Below are positions 1 through 9,278 of a stretch of DNA of 64,000 nt, in pieces. Under the pieces are notes generated by a model. It searched no databases, had not been told where the DNA came from, and was given only the letters and a program-made list of their open reading frames with translations. Origin of the DNA: Methylocystis sp. (GTDB lineage Bacteria > Pseudomonadota > Alphaproteobacteria > Rhizobiales > Beijerinckiaceae); NCBI RefSeq assembly GCF_021731785.1, contig NZ_JAKFWS010000008.1:1-64000 (forward strand), written 5' to 3'. The first letter of the stretch is position 1; every line of letters begins with the position of its first letter. The position numbers and the translations under genes are program-made.

Positions 1-147
1 TTTGTCCGCCAGTCCCAGCCGGCGCTCGGCTTGCCCCAGCAACATCACGCCGGCGTCCGAGGTAATGCGTCCGCCGTCGAATGCGGCGGTGATCTTCTTG
101 CGGCCAACGGCTGGAAACGAAAACGGCGGAAGGCTATCTTCAATCAT
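1..147 (-). CDS. IS1380-family transposase, N-terminal part (runs off window)
   Basis: Only the first 49 codons are inside the window; the gene continues beyond base 1. The reading frame opens with ATG at 147 and contains the segment FDGGRITSDAGVMLLG followed by QAERRLGLADK, which I recognise as the conserved N-terminus of IS1380-family DDE transposases. Such enzymes move the element by cut-and-paste. The flank at 148-244 must hold the end of the element, but I could not fix its inverted repeat. Whether the element is intact cannot be judged from this window. Confidence 0.85.
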   Translation of the reverse strand, partial: MIEDSLPPFSFPAVGRKKITAAFDGGRITSDAGVMLLGQAERRLGLADK

Positions 148-244
148 GGCGGGTGTGGCTGTGATGCGATGGCGTGAGGGATCAGCGTAAGCAACTAATC
201 CATACGCTAAATCAACGCCTTACGCCACATCCGCCAGCCCAAAA

Positions 245-907
245 TTACCCCCTCGCTGAATAAGATGGGTTAGCAAGCTTTTGTTCGAAGTCCTTTCTTT
301 GTTCGCCTAGCGCCGTTAGTTGCCGACACTCATCGAGCTTGCGCAATTTCTTAACGCTTACTCCGGCAAGAAACTGACAGTGGGACAGGAGCTGCAAGAC
401 GTCGCTCGCATTGTCACGATTAACACCGGTTCTGTCGAAAGCATCAGGGTTAACGCATTCGGGGTTTTCACGACTGATACTGTCGCGCTTAAATTGCGCC
501 TGCCTGCCGGCAGGGCTGTCTACATAAAATTGCAAACGGGCTCTCAGATAGGCTTCGTTGTCAAGCCATTTAGCTTCGAGCCCATCGAATTCCGCCAGAA
601 TTCCGAGGACATCTGTATTTTGCCTGCTTTCTTCCATCGCCTCAATCACGCGCTTGCTTCGCCAAAATCTTGGATAAACAAATTCATTTAGAGATTTTTG
701 GACATCTAAAATATTCGCAATATCCTGCTCTTTCTTCCGGGATAGGTCTTGGTAAAACCATTGCCCGAACTGAAAAACCGCCGTCACAATTGCGGTAAAC
801 AGCGCTACACCCAATCCGCCCTTGACCCAAACAGCTTTATCTTTCAACTCCGCCAACTGGTGATGCGTTGGCGCGGGCTGAGGATCGTGAGATTCTTTGT
901 CAGTCAT
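245..907 (-). CDS. Membrane-anchored protein of unknown function
   Basis: A 220-residue protein that I do not recognise. The N-terminus is polar and proline/histidine-rich, followed by one hydrophobic helix at about residues 29-51 and a charged, mostly helical C-terminal domain of about 165 residues, so the likely topology is a single-pass membrane anchor with a soluble domain. I chose the ATG at 907 because the upstream in-frame extension is low-complexity and GGAG lies a reasonable distance before this start. The last codons abut the presumed end of the neighbouring IS1380 element, so the C-terminus may have been altered by that insertion. Single gene, no operon partner. Confidence 0.55.
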   Translation of the reverse strand: MTDKESHDPQPAPTHHQLAELKDKAVWVKGGLGVALFTAIVTAVFQFGQWFYQDLSRKKEQDIANILDVQKSLNEFVYPRFWRSKRVIEAMEESRQNTDVLGILAEFDGLEAKWLDNEAYLRARLQFYVDSPAGRQAQFKRDSISRENPECVNPDAFDRTGVNRDNASDVLQLLSHCQFLAGVSVKKLRKLDECRQLTALGEQRKDFEQKLANPSYSARG

Positions 908-1310
908 AGACTTGCGCTCCGATCTTCCGCACTGGCCAGCCCCCGGAACAGTCCGGGGCATTTAGTTCATGTCCGCATTTCGGACCAGCGGCTGAGCGCT
1001 GGGCTTAGCCAAGCAGGGCGAGCGGGAATGCCCGGTGTTCGCGCTAAAGCGCGGCTCCGATGCGCCAAGCCGTCGAGGTTCGATCAGCGCCTGATCATCA
1101 TCGCCGACGCCCGAGCGGTTCACGCGCGACGACACGATCCATTCCTGCAAGGCGTCCTCAGGCGGCGCGCGCAGCAATGAAAAATGCGGATTGTCGCCCG
1201 CCATCCAAGCGCCCGCGTCGCGCCAATCGAAGGACCACCGGCATTCGAGCGAAAGCGCGGCATCCAATCGTTGGCGCGACCGGCGATGATCGTCCCCGAG
1301 TCGACTATCG
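908..1310. other. No confident gene
   Basis: A minus-strand open frame of 101 codons (962-1267) is present, but it has no convincing ribosome-binding site, no recognisable domain, and an arginine/proline-rich composition typical of chance frames in GC-rich DNA. I see no repeats or RNA genes. This is probably eroded sequence of the accessory segment. Confidence 0.4.
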
Positions 1311-1574
1311 CTATTTCCAGTGCACGCAGCGGCGCTGGCCCAAGCCGTGGGTCGAGCTAAAACGCCGAGTCCATTTTATGCACCGCTTGCCCTCAGGTGG
1401 GTGGACTGCTGCGCCTGGCCTAATTCTGCCGGCCTTCTGGACGAAAGACGTCGACCCAAAATCTTCCGGCGGGAGCGAGGGACGCATTGGCCCCGCCGAA
1501 ACTGACGTAGTCGCAGCAAAGAAAAACGCTCCGCAAAGAGCCCCGAACAAAGCGGTCTTCAAACCCCTGCTCAT
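1311..1574 (-). CDS. Small secreted protein
   Basis: An 87-residue protein of unknown function. The start at 1574 is well supported: GGGAGGAAAAAATG gives a near-ideal ribosome-binding site. Residues 1-28 form a classical Sec signal peptide (MSRGLKTALFGALCG then a hydrophobic stretch ending SVSAG), so the mature protein of about 60 residues should be periplasmic or secreted. The mature part is proline/arginine-rich with two cysteines and matches nothing I know. It lies alone among remnants of mobile DNA. Confidence 0.55.
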   Translation of the reverse strand: MSRGLKTALFGALCGAFFFAATTSVSAGPMRPSLPPEDFGSTSFVQKAGRIRPGAAVHPPEGKRCIKWTRRFSSTHGLGQRRCVHWK

Positions 1575-2063
1575 TTTTTCCTCCCATAATTTCAAGTTTA
1601 CGCTGAAAAGGTAGATCGCCGCGGCGTCACGTCTACTGCTCCGCCACAGCGAATGCAGCACATTAAGTTAACTTCCCGCTGTGCCCGATACGGCGGCCAG
1701 TCGGCATCAGATTCACGGCGCGCGAGCCGCAGGGCGAACAGACGAGTCGGTGCGTTACGCCAGCGCGATGAACGGAGTTTCAGCAATCACGCGCGCGGCG
1801 AAAGCGATCCTGCCATGATGGGCGCAACCGAGCCCGACGCACCAGAACCATGCGCCAGCGACCGAAGATTGGGCGCCAGAGGGCGGAATCGAACCACCGA
1901 CACTGAATTTTCGGCTCATGCTTTTGCTTGGAAATAAACTGGTTGGGCGCTCTATTTGGTTTAACTTGGCATTGAGTACTGCGGGAACAGAAAAATTTGT
2001 CTAACCGCGTTCGATCAGACCTCATTATCGCTCCTTTGGGGGATGAGAGTTTCGCCGCGTATC
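1575..2063. other. No gene except a tRNA fragment
   Basis: This stretch holds the tRNA-Phe 3' fragment described separately and otherwise no supported gene. Open frames on both strands are arginine-rich and lack ribosome-binding sites. Confidence 0.4.
1872..1914 (-). other. tRNA-Phe 3' fragment (probable att scar)
   Basis: On the minus strand the sequence runs from an anticodon-loop-like CCGAAAATTCAG, through GTGTCGGTGGTTCGATTCCG, to an acceptor-like CTCTGGCG. This is the 3' half of an alphaproteobacterial tRNA-Phe, with GAA anticodon and a T-arm that folds. The 5' half (acceptor strand and D-arm) is absent and the anticodon stem no longer pairs, so it is not a functional tRNA. Integrases of islands and prophages commonly recombine within tRNA 3' ends, so I infer an attachment-site scar. 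Confidence 0.6.
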
Positions 2064-2279
2064 TCAAGCGGCAAGGTCATCGGGCTCCAAGAACCGAGGT
2101 GTCGAGGTGTGGGCTTTTATAACGGATCGAGCATGTTCTGATCGTGCGGCCTCGGCTATCACATTGAGTGCGGCAACCACTGCCGAGATGCCAATCTCTT
2201 GATAGTGGCGAAGTAGGACCTCGGATGCATGCTCGGGCGATTGCGGCTCGGTTAATTCCGTGGCGGTCGGCGCGGTCAT
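2064..2279 (-). CDS. Small protein of unknown function
   Basis: A 71-residue, alanine- and glutamate-rich soluble protein predicted to be largely helical, with a central segment GISAVVAALNVIAEAARSE. I chose the ATG at 2279 rather than an upstream in-frame start because GTGGAG sits 7 nt before it. There is no signal peptide and no domain I can name. Codon composition fits a real gene better than the surrounding frames, but this is an orphan in an accessory region. Confidence 0.5.
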   Translation of the reverse strand: MTAPTATELTEPQSPEHASEVLLRHYQEIGISAVVAALNVIAEAARSEHARSVIKAHTSTPRFLEPDDLAA

Positions 2280-2744
2280 TACAAAACTCCACTGTTTCGA
2301 ATCCCCACTCATGCCTCAACGACCATCGAATGGAGCGGCGTGACGCTTGATCGATTGGCAATTGAGGGCCCATGCAGATCGAGAACTGGCGAAAAAGCGA
2401 TAGCCTTCTTCGCGGACGATCAGGCCCACTGCCGCATGCTCGATCTCAATTACGTACGCGTGTGACATCCTTCCTCGCAGTCTCGAACCCTTACGGAAAA
2501 ATTCCTGTTCAACGTTTCAGCCAAATCCGGGCCGTTCGTGAATTGCCTGCGAAAAGTAATTTTTATTCGACAGTTCGAAAGGTCTACCGGCAAAATTTTT
2601 GTTAGGTAAAATTTGAGTCAATTCCACAGAGACCCGTTCAACATTTCGGGCCTTAAGCCTTAGCGAAAGAGGGCCGTACGTAACTGCAACAACGTCGCCA
2701 TGACATCCTCTGCAGCGTGTTTGCTGCACTCAAGCGCTTCGCTT
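2280..2744. other. AT-richer stretch without supported genes
   Basis: This interval is noticeably richer in A+T than the core of the window. Short open frames occur on both strands, but none has a good ribosome-binding site or a recognisable product. Confidence 0.35.
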
Positions 2745-2909
2745 GCAGCGTTTGGGTGGTGTAAGCGACGGGATCGACGTTGTTCAACTGCACGTCGCGA
2801 CGATGGAGGCGAGCAGCGCCCAGTTTTCAGCTCCGACCTCGTTTCCAGCCAACAAGGCATTGTTGCGCGTAAGAGCCGCTGGTCTGATGGCGTTCTCAAC
2901 GGAACGAGC
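2745..2909 (-). pseudogene. IS66-family transposase C-terminal remnant
   Basis: Minus-strand translation gives VENAIRPAALTRNNALL, then GAENWALLASIVATC and, after a frameshift, LNNVDPVAYTTQTLQA. These are the conserved C-terminal blocks of IS66 TnpC (ENAIRP, the NALFAG-like block, the WA..ASL..TCKLN block and the VDP-Y block). The frame breaks immediately after the TC residues, consistent with loss of two bases, and nothing upstream or downstream of the element is recognisable. This is a dead fragment of a once-complete insertion sequence. Confidence 0.7.
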
Positions 2910-2962
2910 CGAACGTCGCTAGAAGCGACCTTTCTATTAAGGCAAAACGCGAACAGCAGCCG

Positions 2963-3118
2963 TCATGACGAGAGGCTACGACGCCGCGCCCTCTCAAGGC
3001 TCAACGTCACCAGGGTAGCCCCAATAATCAACAACGCCTGACCCTCAACGCCATTGACGTCCCTTATGTCGAAGCCTTTCAGCAGCAAAGCCACACCAAT
3101 CAATCCGCGAATCATCAT
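2963..3118 (-). CDS. Putative two-helix small membrane protein
   Basis: A 51-codon frame that starts MMIRGLIGVALLLKGFDI and continues with a second hydrophobic stretch (QALLIIGATLVTLSLE) before a basic tail. The positive-inside tail and two short helices suggest a hairpin membrane protein. AAAAAAGGGC lies just before two consecutive ATG codons (3118 and 3115), a plausible ribosome-binding site. I do not recognise a family. It is short and lies in mobile-element debris, so it may be a fragment of a larger membrane gene. Confidence 0.35.
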   Translation of the reverse strand: MMIRGLIGVALLLKGFDIRDVNGVEGQALLIIGATLVTLSLERARRRSLSS

Positions 3119-3461
3119 CAGCCCTTTTTTGCGCTAGACCGCGCTCCGTCCCGCTCGTGGCATTTCCCACGCGAGGTTCGCCTACTCTCAAAACAAGGCC
3201 TTGTTGGGGCTCTCAGCGCGCGGGCCGTGGGCGCGTTTTCGACGAAGCGAACTGGTGCGCGCTAAACGCGTCGTTGGCTGGATTTTCAATCTGCAGCAAG
3301 AAAATAAATCGGGCGTAACCTCAGGCGGCCTTTATCTTCTCGACGAGCTTCCAAACGGGGGACCCGAGAAAGCGTCCACCTTCGTTCCACCATAATGGAC
3401 TTTACCCATTGTGGCGGACGAGCGCCGCGGTCTTTGGTTTTCCATCGGCGGATCGGAGAGT
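3119..3461. other. No supported gene
   Basis: Intergenic sequence between the small membrane frame and the MarR-type regulator. Neither strand shows a convincing start, domain or structured RNA. Confidence 0.35.
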
Positions 3462-3959
3462 TCAAAGACGGTATTCAATCTGGTCGTTCCAAAAGCGATC
3501 CAGACGCGCCAATGAGCGATTCAGGGCGACAAAATCATCCTCTTGAATTCCGCCTAAGTGCTCGACCGTCGCGGCATGCGTTTGGTACGCTTTGTGAACA
3601 AGCTCGTGAATTTCTTTACCACGTTCCCCAAGGCTGATTTTGACAGTACGACGATCAATGCGGGATTTCGAGTAGCGAAGGAAGCCGACTTCAACGAGTT
3701 TCTTAACATTATAGGAGCTGTTCGAGCCGGTGTAATAGTCGCGAGCCCTGAGCTCCGATACGGTGAGTTCCTGGTCCGCGATATTATAGAGCATGATGGC
3801 CTGGACGGCGTTGACATCTACGATCTTGGCCCGGTCAAGAGCGTCCGTCACGACATCCAACAATCGGCGATGCAGGCGCTCGAGCATCAGGATGGTATTG
3901 GTATAGGCCGGCAGGATTTCAGCAGCGCGGGCTGCCGGACTAGTCGTTGTCAGGTTCAT
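3462..3959 (-). CDS. MarR-family transcriptional regulator, LdtR type
   Basis: A 165-residue winged-helix regulator. The dimerisation helix region YTNTILMLERLHRRLLDVV is followed by the DNA-binding domain (ELTVSELRARDYYTGSNSSY, then VEVGFLRYSKSRIDRRTVK with the D-R wing motif) and a C-terminal helix ending LDRFWNDQIEYRL. This resembles LdtR of Rhizobiales, which controls L,D-transpeptidase and stress genes. I chose ATG 3959 over an in-frame TTG at 3965 because AGGGA lies 7-8 nt before the ATG. No target gene is adjacent, so its regulon here is unknown. Confidence 0.85.
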   Translation of the reverse strand: MNLTTTSPAARAAEILPAYTNTILMLERLHRRLLDVVTDALDRAKIVDVNAVQAIMLYNIADQELTVSELRARDYYTGSNSSYNVKKLVEVGFLRYSKSRIDRRTVKISLGERGKEIHELVHKAYQTHAATVEHLGGIQEDDFVALNRSLARLDRFWNDQIEYRL

Positions 3960-4244
3960 TGCCAAGTCCCTTGATTATGCCAGGCATTCTCGTTCGTCTA
4001 TGGGACGGACATTAAGGCCGTCGCTTGAATTGCAGCTTAAACAAGATCGTGAATCAGGAATTGACGGAGTTGAGGTGAATAGAAAGTGACCTTAGCGGCA
4101 TTCATCCGAATACGGTCGAGACCTGCATGTGGTCTAGCCATCCGTTTGGGAAGGAGTCGCTCTGCCTCATGGGCGTCGTTGCCGGGGAACGTCAAACACC
4201 GCTAAAGTTCTATTTCGGGGCATACTGAGAAAAATACACTGAAA

Positions 4245-4619
4245 TTAAAATGCATTCGGGCCAGATAATCCGCTTCGGGATTTCCAGGAGTAATTGCCTC
4301 GTCTTGGACATGGAATGTAGGAGAATTCAAAATCAGCTTTCAAATGACTGCTAGACTGACGTCGCTGCAATACGGTTTTGAGCGAACAGCTTTGGTAGGG
4401 ACACTCTTGAATCGAAGCAAGCGCAGTCGATACACCGGCTCTGATCACGCACTGACCTTTCAAATTTTTGACGCAAATAAACGCGCCGTCGCCATTATCA
4501 ATACGAAGCGCAAGAACTTCCACTTGGCACCAAACGGGATGCTCCTCAGACAACCCGGGGACGTCGGCAGTAACAGGCGCCTGGCCTTCTCGGACGATTT
4601 CAAATGTATAGGCCGCCAT
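4245..4619 (-). CDS. DUF6894-like small protein with an odd C-terminus
   Basis: The first 85 or so residues (through VWCQVEVLALRIDNGDGAF and VIRAGVSTALASIQEC) resemble small DUF6894-type proteins common in multiple copies in Rhizobiales, whose role is unknown. GGAG lies just before ATG 4619. Relatives usually end soon after the cysteine-containing block, whereas this one continues for about 40 residues of different, arginine/serine-rich composition. The extension may therefore be read-through of a lost stop codon or a frameshift. It is a single gene without partners. Confidence 0.55.
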   Translation of the reverse strand: MAAYTFEIVREGQAPVTADVPGLSEEHPVWCQVEVLALRIDNGDGAFICVKNLKGQCVIRAGVSTALASIQECPYQSCSLKTVLQRRQSSSHLKADFEFSYIPCPRRGNYSWKSRSGLSGPNAF

Positions 4620-4916
4620 CCTAACTCCGATCCCCTGCCTCTCCGCCTAACGACACGTTCCTTATGCGTCGAAATTGGCCTCGGCGTCATCTAGCGGTGC
4701 AACACGACGTTAATCAGCACCCGTCGAACTGCTCTTGCGGCAGGAAAAACGGGGTCGCGATACCCAGGACGTTGATTATCATTGGGCTTGTGCTCGTTGC
4801 CGTCGGTGTTCTTTAGCCATGGCTGACGAAGCTTGGTCTGGGTCAGTTGCCGGGCGACATCCGGATCACGCGCGATAACTTTCTCTTGTATGCTCCACTC
4901 GCAAGCGGGCTAGTCC

Positions 4917-5045
4917 CTATGATTGCTGGGCCTGAGGGTGCCCCGTCGTCCGGCGGCGCGGCTGAAGGTTATCAATGTACCTCTTGATGAGAGAAAGCGC
5001 CTCAGCACTGATGACGCCACCGACAATACCCTTGAGCCAACTCAT
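4917..5045 (-). CDS. Very small amphipathic protein (42 aa)
   Basis: ATG 5045 is preceded by a near-perfect AGGAGG with 7 nt spacing, which is the main reason to call this gene. The product begins MSWLKGIVGGVISAEALSL, an amphipathic helix, followed by a short basic, glutamine-rich tail. I recognise no family. It is immediately upstream (on the other strand) of the broken IS6 element, so the 5' region of the IS6 transposase overlaps the area before its start. Confidence 0.5.
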   Translation of the reverse strand: MSWLKGIVGGVISAEALSLIKRYIDNLQPRRRTTGHPQAQQS

Positions 5046-5133
5046 GTTATCCTCCTGAAATCCGACAACATAACGTGGCCGACGGTAAGCTAACGCGATC
5101 CCATCGCCTTTCAATGCTCGCAATACCCAAAAC

Positions 5134-5768
5134 GTCATCCAACATGCAGTTTGGCTCTATCTTCGGCTCACCTTGCGCTATCGTGACGTCGAGGATTTGC
5201 TGGCTGAAGGAGGTTGGAAGTCAGTAATGAATCGATCCCCGCTGGGTCTTGAAGTTTGGGTCAGCGATCGCCAAAAACCTCCGCAGCGCTCGACCGAAGC
5301 CTCACGATCGGTGGCATCTCGACGTGATGGTAATCACGATTGGTGGGCAACGCATGTATATGTGGCGGGCCGTCGATAGCGAAGGCGAAGTTCTTGACGT
5401 CTTGGTCCAACGAAGCGCGACAAGGCCGCCGCGCTGAAGCCGCTGAGGAGATTACTCAAGAAGCAAGGATTTTCCCCGCCCGTGATTGTCACGGACAAGC
5501 TCGGATCCTACGGGTCGGCGCTGCGGACCATCTGCTTCTCGGGTCGGCATGATCCGGGCGGAGGAACTCGCATCAGTCTGTTCGATGACGGCAGCGCAAA
5601 ATGGGGCGTTTTAAGCCCTGCAAGTCAGCTCAACGCTTTGTTTCGTTCCATGCCGCCATCTACAACGCTTTCAATGTTCAACGACACTTGATCTGCCGAC
5701 CAACGCATCAGCAGTTTCGCGTCGAGGCGCACAACGCTCGGCGCGACGCGACGATTGCAGCGGCGTGA
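5134..5768 (+). pseudogene. IS6-family transposase, multiply disrupted
   Basis: Conserved IS6/IS26 blocks can be read in successive frames: VIQHAVWLYLRLTLRYRDVE, then LKFGSAIAKNLR, then DRWHLDVMVITIGGQRMYMW with the first catalytic Asp, then RLLKKQGFSPPVIVTDKLGS with the second Asp, then NSHQSVR, an in-frame TGA, and RQRKMGRFKPCKSAQRF. At least two frameshifts, an internal stop, a deletion after FSGRHDPG and loss of the true N-terminus make it non-functional. The C-terminal frame ends at TGA 5766-5768. The degree of decay indicates an old insertion. Confidence 0.85.
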
Positions 5769-5799
5769 AGCGAGAATTCAATGCCGCTTTCGCGCGAGC

Positions 5800-6330
5800 T
5801 CAGCGTGTTAACGTGTCAATGCCCTCTCGCGCGATTGGTAACGGCGAGACATGCGCACGCAGGAAGTCCAACGCTTCCTGCGGCGCGTTGGCGAGTGGTA
5901 GCGTGACAAAATGGTTCGTGGTTAGGATCAGCAGCCAAGCGCCTTCGATCGGCCATATCGCCTTGATCTGCGGCCATTCCAGGAGCGAGCTGGGGCCGGG
6001 ACCATCGACGACGAGGCCATCGTCGCGCAGACGCGCCATCGGCCAACGTCCCCGCATGACCTCGACCTTCTCGCGCATCATCCGCAAATGCATACGCCAA
6101 CCCGACGCCACGATGATTGCGAGAATCGCGAATAGCGCCAAGAACAAGCTAACGCTGATCTCTTCTTCGCCCGAGAAAAACAGCATCGCGCAAGATAGAA
6201 CGATCAGCGCAAGCGGAACAAAGGTCCGTAGCGCATTCTCGCGGAACAAAGCCTGCATCACGAAGCCGGTGACGGCGGTTCGGATCAGTTTTTCGTCGTA
6301 ACGGAGTGGGAAGACGTAGCGCTCGATCAT
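5800..6330 (-). CDS. YcxB-like membrane protein
   Basis: A 176-residue protein with two adjacent transmembrane helices at about residues 38-75 (FVPLALIVLSCAMLFFSG and SLFLALFAILAIIVASGW) and a cytoplasmic C-terminal domain (RLRDDGLVVDGPGPSSLLEW then GAWLLILTTNHFVTLP) typical of YcxB-like proteins. The function of this family is unknown. The ribosome-binding site before ATG 6330 is weak. The gene ends 31 bp from the IS6 pseudogene, with which it is convergent, and appears intact. Confidence 0.65.
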   Translation of the reverse strand: MIERYVFPLRYDEKLIRTAVTGFVMQALFRENALRTFVPLALIVLSCAMLFFSGEEEISVSLFLALFAILAIIVASGWRMHLRMMREKVEVMRGRWPMARLRDDGLVVDGPGPSSLLEWPQIKAIWPIEGAWLLILTTNHFVTLPLANAPQEALDFLRAHVSPLPIAREGIDTLTR

Positions 6331-6759
6331 TACGCGGGCCTTGGTTAGGTGAAAGCCATGTTGGCGGTCCCTCGATCATAGGAGGCCCGCCACAACACAA
6401 TTGTGCATGATTTGATGTCAGGCAAGGAGCAGCCAATCCAGCGGATATCGGCGCGTTCTGCATACCTTGCGCCATTTTCCTCCGTGTCCACCCGCAGATA
6501 GCTGCAAAGGCCTGCTTACGTTGGTCCTCCTCCATGTGAGAATGGTCACGCCATATCGGGCGCGGGGCTGAATTGGATTGTCCGCAGCCATTGTGGACAC
6601 GGAATAATCGAATGTTCCCCATCGTCGTCGTGGGACCGAAATGGTGAGCGGCAGCGGTGAGCTGGGACAACCGTTACCCTGGTCCGTTCGTATCGACGGC
6701 ACTATTTCCCATTAGCGTATTCGAGCAGCCAAAAGCGCGTCACGACCTATTGCCGGCTC
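6331..6759. other. Intergenic stretch without supported gene
   Basis: Several open frames overlap here on the minus strand, but they are proline/arginine-rich, lack good ribosome-binding sites, and read into neighbouring genes in the wrong frame. I see no structured RNA or repeat. Confidence 0.35.
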
Positions 6760-9078
6760 TCATCGAAGTTTCTCCAGCGCCGCCGCCAGCCTCGCGATTT
6801 CCGCGTCATCCGGCGCCAGCTCGGCGAGCGTGCGCGCGACTGGCGCCGCGCGCTTCGTATCCTGAGCCTGTAACGCGTCCTGAAGCTCCAACTGCAACAG
6901 TTGCGGATCGAAGGGAAAACGACGCAATGCTTTGTCGAGGGCGGCGCGCGCATCTTGCGCTCGATCGAGCGAATTCAGCGCTACGACATAGACATAGGCG
7001 AAGCGCGATTCCCCAGGCGCCAATTCCGTCGCGCGATCAAGTTCCGATATCGCTTCGAGGTATCGCTTCTGGCGAATGAGACTCAATCCAAGGGCGTGAT
7101 GCGCGGCGGCAGCGTCGGGAGAGAGCGCAATCGCTTCGCGCAGGGCCTTTTCGGATTCCGCTTCTTTTCCCTGCACCCGATAGAGATCGGCCAAGTTGAC
7201 GGAGAGCGGAGTCGCCGACGGCTCCAGCCTCAGACCGGCGAGATATTCGGCCTCGGCTTCAGTAGGTTTGCCGCGCCGAAGCAGAAATCCAGCGAGATTG
7301 GCGCACCCGTCGGGGCGATCCGCGTTCAATCTTTGACTTGCCTCATATTCCGCCCAAGCGGCCTCCAATCGCGCGCGATCTTCCGTGGACACCGCCTCAA
7401 CGCTTTGGTCGGCTAATGCGACGGCAGCTTCCAGACGAACGGCCTTAACAGAGTCAGACAGCAGAGGATTGGCGCGACGCCAGCGTTGATCGGGTGGCAA
7501 GGAGGGCAAGAGCGCGCGAAGGGCGGCGATGCGCAGCAGCGGATCGGCATCATTCAGCGCCTTGATCGTCGCCTGCTCCACGGAAATCGACGGCAGTCGT
7601 TGCGCTTCGCTGATCGCGGTCGCGCGCGCGACCGCAGGCGTCGCAGGATCATTCGCGAGTTTCAGCAACAATTCTCGCGCCACAGGTTCGCCCAAGCGCG
7701 CTTTGTGGAAAGCCTCCGCCCAGTTCTGGAAGCCCTTGCGGTGGGGTCCGTGCCACCGCTCGATCGCCTGAGCAGCCCATTCCGCCGGTTTGTCCTTGTG
7801 GCAAGCATTGCACGTGTTCGGCACGCCGAGCGTTACGGAAAGGTCAGGGCGGGGAACGCGAAATGAGTGATCGTGGCGTTCGTCAACAACCATATAAGTG
7901 CGGGAACGCATGTGGCATGAGACACAATCCGGCGCATTCGGGCCGCTCTGATGTCCCGTATGCGCTGCGGACGAAAAGCGATCCGCTTGATGACATTGCA
8001 AGCAGACCTCCGTCCGCGCGGCCTTCAGCTTGCCGGAATGCGGGTTGTGACAATCGCTGCAAATAACCCCCTTGGCGTACATCAAACTTTGCTTGAACGG
8101 ATGATCGTTGAAGACTTCGTCTTTCATCTGGCCGTCGTCTTCAAAGAGCTCTTGCGTCAGCAGCGCCGGCGTATGCGTATCGGTCAGCGGCCTGCCGGGG
8201 CGCCAGTCTTCGCTGATTTGGCCCCGCCGCGAATGGCAATGCGCGCAAAGGTCCACCTCGTCGCCGATTGGGCGCGACGCCGATTGTTTTGGACTGGCCG
8301 TCTTCGGATCAGGTGCCCAATCGACATGCTCTCGACGCGCATGTGTCGCAGCGAAGCCCTTATTCGCGACGTGACTATCACGACCGCTGTTTGCCCAAGC
8401 CACGTGTTCCGCCCCCGGACCATGGCAACTCTCACACCCGACGCCGACCTCCGAAAAGCTCGTATTGAAGCGATCATTTGCGGCGTCGTAATTCTTATGC
8501 AGGCCTGTCGTGTGGCATTCGGCGCACATGAAATTCCAATTCTGCATATAGCGCGTCCAATGCAGCGGATCGGTGCCTGGCATGGGCCGATCGGGATAGA
8601 GGTGGATCCAGCGCTGGCCGCCGGCTTCCTTCGGTCGCGTATCCCATGCCCAGGGCAGCGCCTGAAGCCTCCCATCCGGGAAGGTCACCAGATATTGCTG
8701 CAGCGGCTCGACGCCGAATGTGTGACTAACCTCAAAGCGATTCGCCTTTCCATCGCGTCCTTCGGTCTCGACAAGAAACTTTTCTACCTCTCGGTAAAAT
8801 CTGCCCTTAGAGCCGTGGCTTTCGGCGATAGCGTTGTTGAAATCGCCGTGTACGGTTTCATGCGTCGCGACAGTCATCGCGGCCGCGTGATGCGATTTCT
8901 TCCACGCGGCGGTTTCCCCTGCATGACATCCGGCGCAGTTCTTGGAACCAACATAGAGTGGTACGGATGGCGCGGATGATTTCTCTTGCGCAGCCACGTC
9001 ACAAGGAGCAGCGACAAGCAGGCCGAATATCGCGCAGACGCACGCCGACGACGACGCAAAACGTGTCGCGGCCTTCAT
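6760..9078 (-). CDS. Secreted octaheme c-type cytochrome with TPR domain
   Basis: A 772-residue protein with a Sec signal peptide (residues 1-31) and eight CxxCH heme-binding motifs: CAGCH, CAECH, CESCH, CAHCH, CSDCH, CLQCH, CVSCH and CNACH. They lie in about the first 410 residues. A helical HEAT-like region and about four tetratricopeptide repeats fill the C-terminal half. It should be a periplasmic multiheme electron-transfer protein or reductase with a protein-docking module; the substrate cannot be read from the sequence. ATG 9078 was chosen over an upstream TTG because the signal peptide begins there and GGGAAGG precedes it. It is divergent from the sulfatase gene, with a 200 bp shared promoter region. 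Confidence 0.85.
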   Translation of the reverse strand: MKAATRFASSSACVCAIFGLLVAAPCDVAAQEKSSAPSVPLYVGSKNCAGCHAGETAAWKKSHHAAAMTVATHETVHGDFNNAIAESHGSKGRFYREVEKFLVETEGRDGKANRFEVSHTFGVEPLQQYLVTFPDGRLQALPWAWDTRPKEAGGQRWIHLYPDRPMPGTDPLHWTRYMQNWNFMCAECHTTGLHKNYDAANDRFNTSFSEVGVGCESCHGPGAEHVAWANSGRDSHVANKGFAATHARREHVDWAPDPKTASPKQSASRPIGDEVDLCAHCHSRRGQISEDWRPGRPLTDTHTPALLTQELFEDDGQMKDEVFNDHPFKQSLMYAKGVICSDCHNPHSGKLKAARTEVCLQCHQADRFSSAAHTGHQSGPNAPDCVSCHMRSRTYMVVDERHDHSFRVPRPDLSVTLGVPNTCNACHKDKPAEWAAQAIERWHGPHRKGFQNWAEAFHKARLGEPVARELLLKLANDPATPAVARATAISEAQRLPSISVEQATIKALNDADPLLRIAALRALLPSLPPDQRWRRANPLLSDSVKAVRLEAAVALADQSVEAVSTEDRARLEAAWAEYEASQRLNADRPDGCANLAGFLLRRGKPTEAEAEYLAGLRLEPSATPLSVNLADLYRVQGKEAESEKALREAIALSPDAAAAHHALGLSLIRQKRYLEAISELDRATELAPGESRFAYVYVVALNSLDRAQDARAALDKALRRFPFDPQLLQLELQDALQAQDTKRAAPVARTLAELAPDDAEIARLAAALEKLR

Positions 9079-9278
9079 CGCCTTCCCAAGGGCAGGATGC
9101 TCGCGTCCACCCTTACCCAAACTGCCGTTCCTTTGCGTTCGGGGTCACTGTCTCTACCGAAGAAATTATTCTGATTATTAGCATTCGATTGACACAGTCG
9201 TAAGTTCGAAACTAGTCTTATTGGCAGTGCATTCACCCCTCAAAAACAAAAAAAGTGGTGTCTAAGGGAGCTGCGGCC

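Noticed and set aside
962-1267. 101-codon frame on the minus strand
   Set aside because: No ribosome-binding site, no recognisable domain, and composition typical of chance frames in GC-rich DNA.
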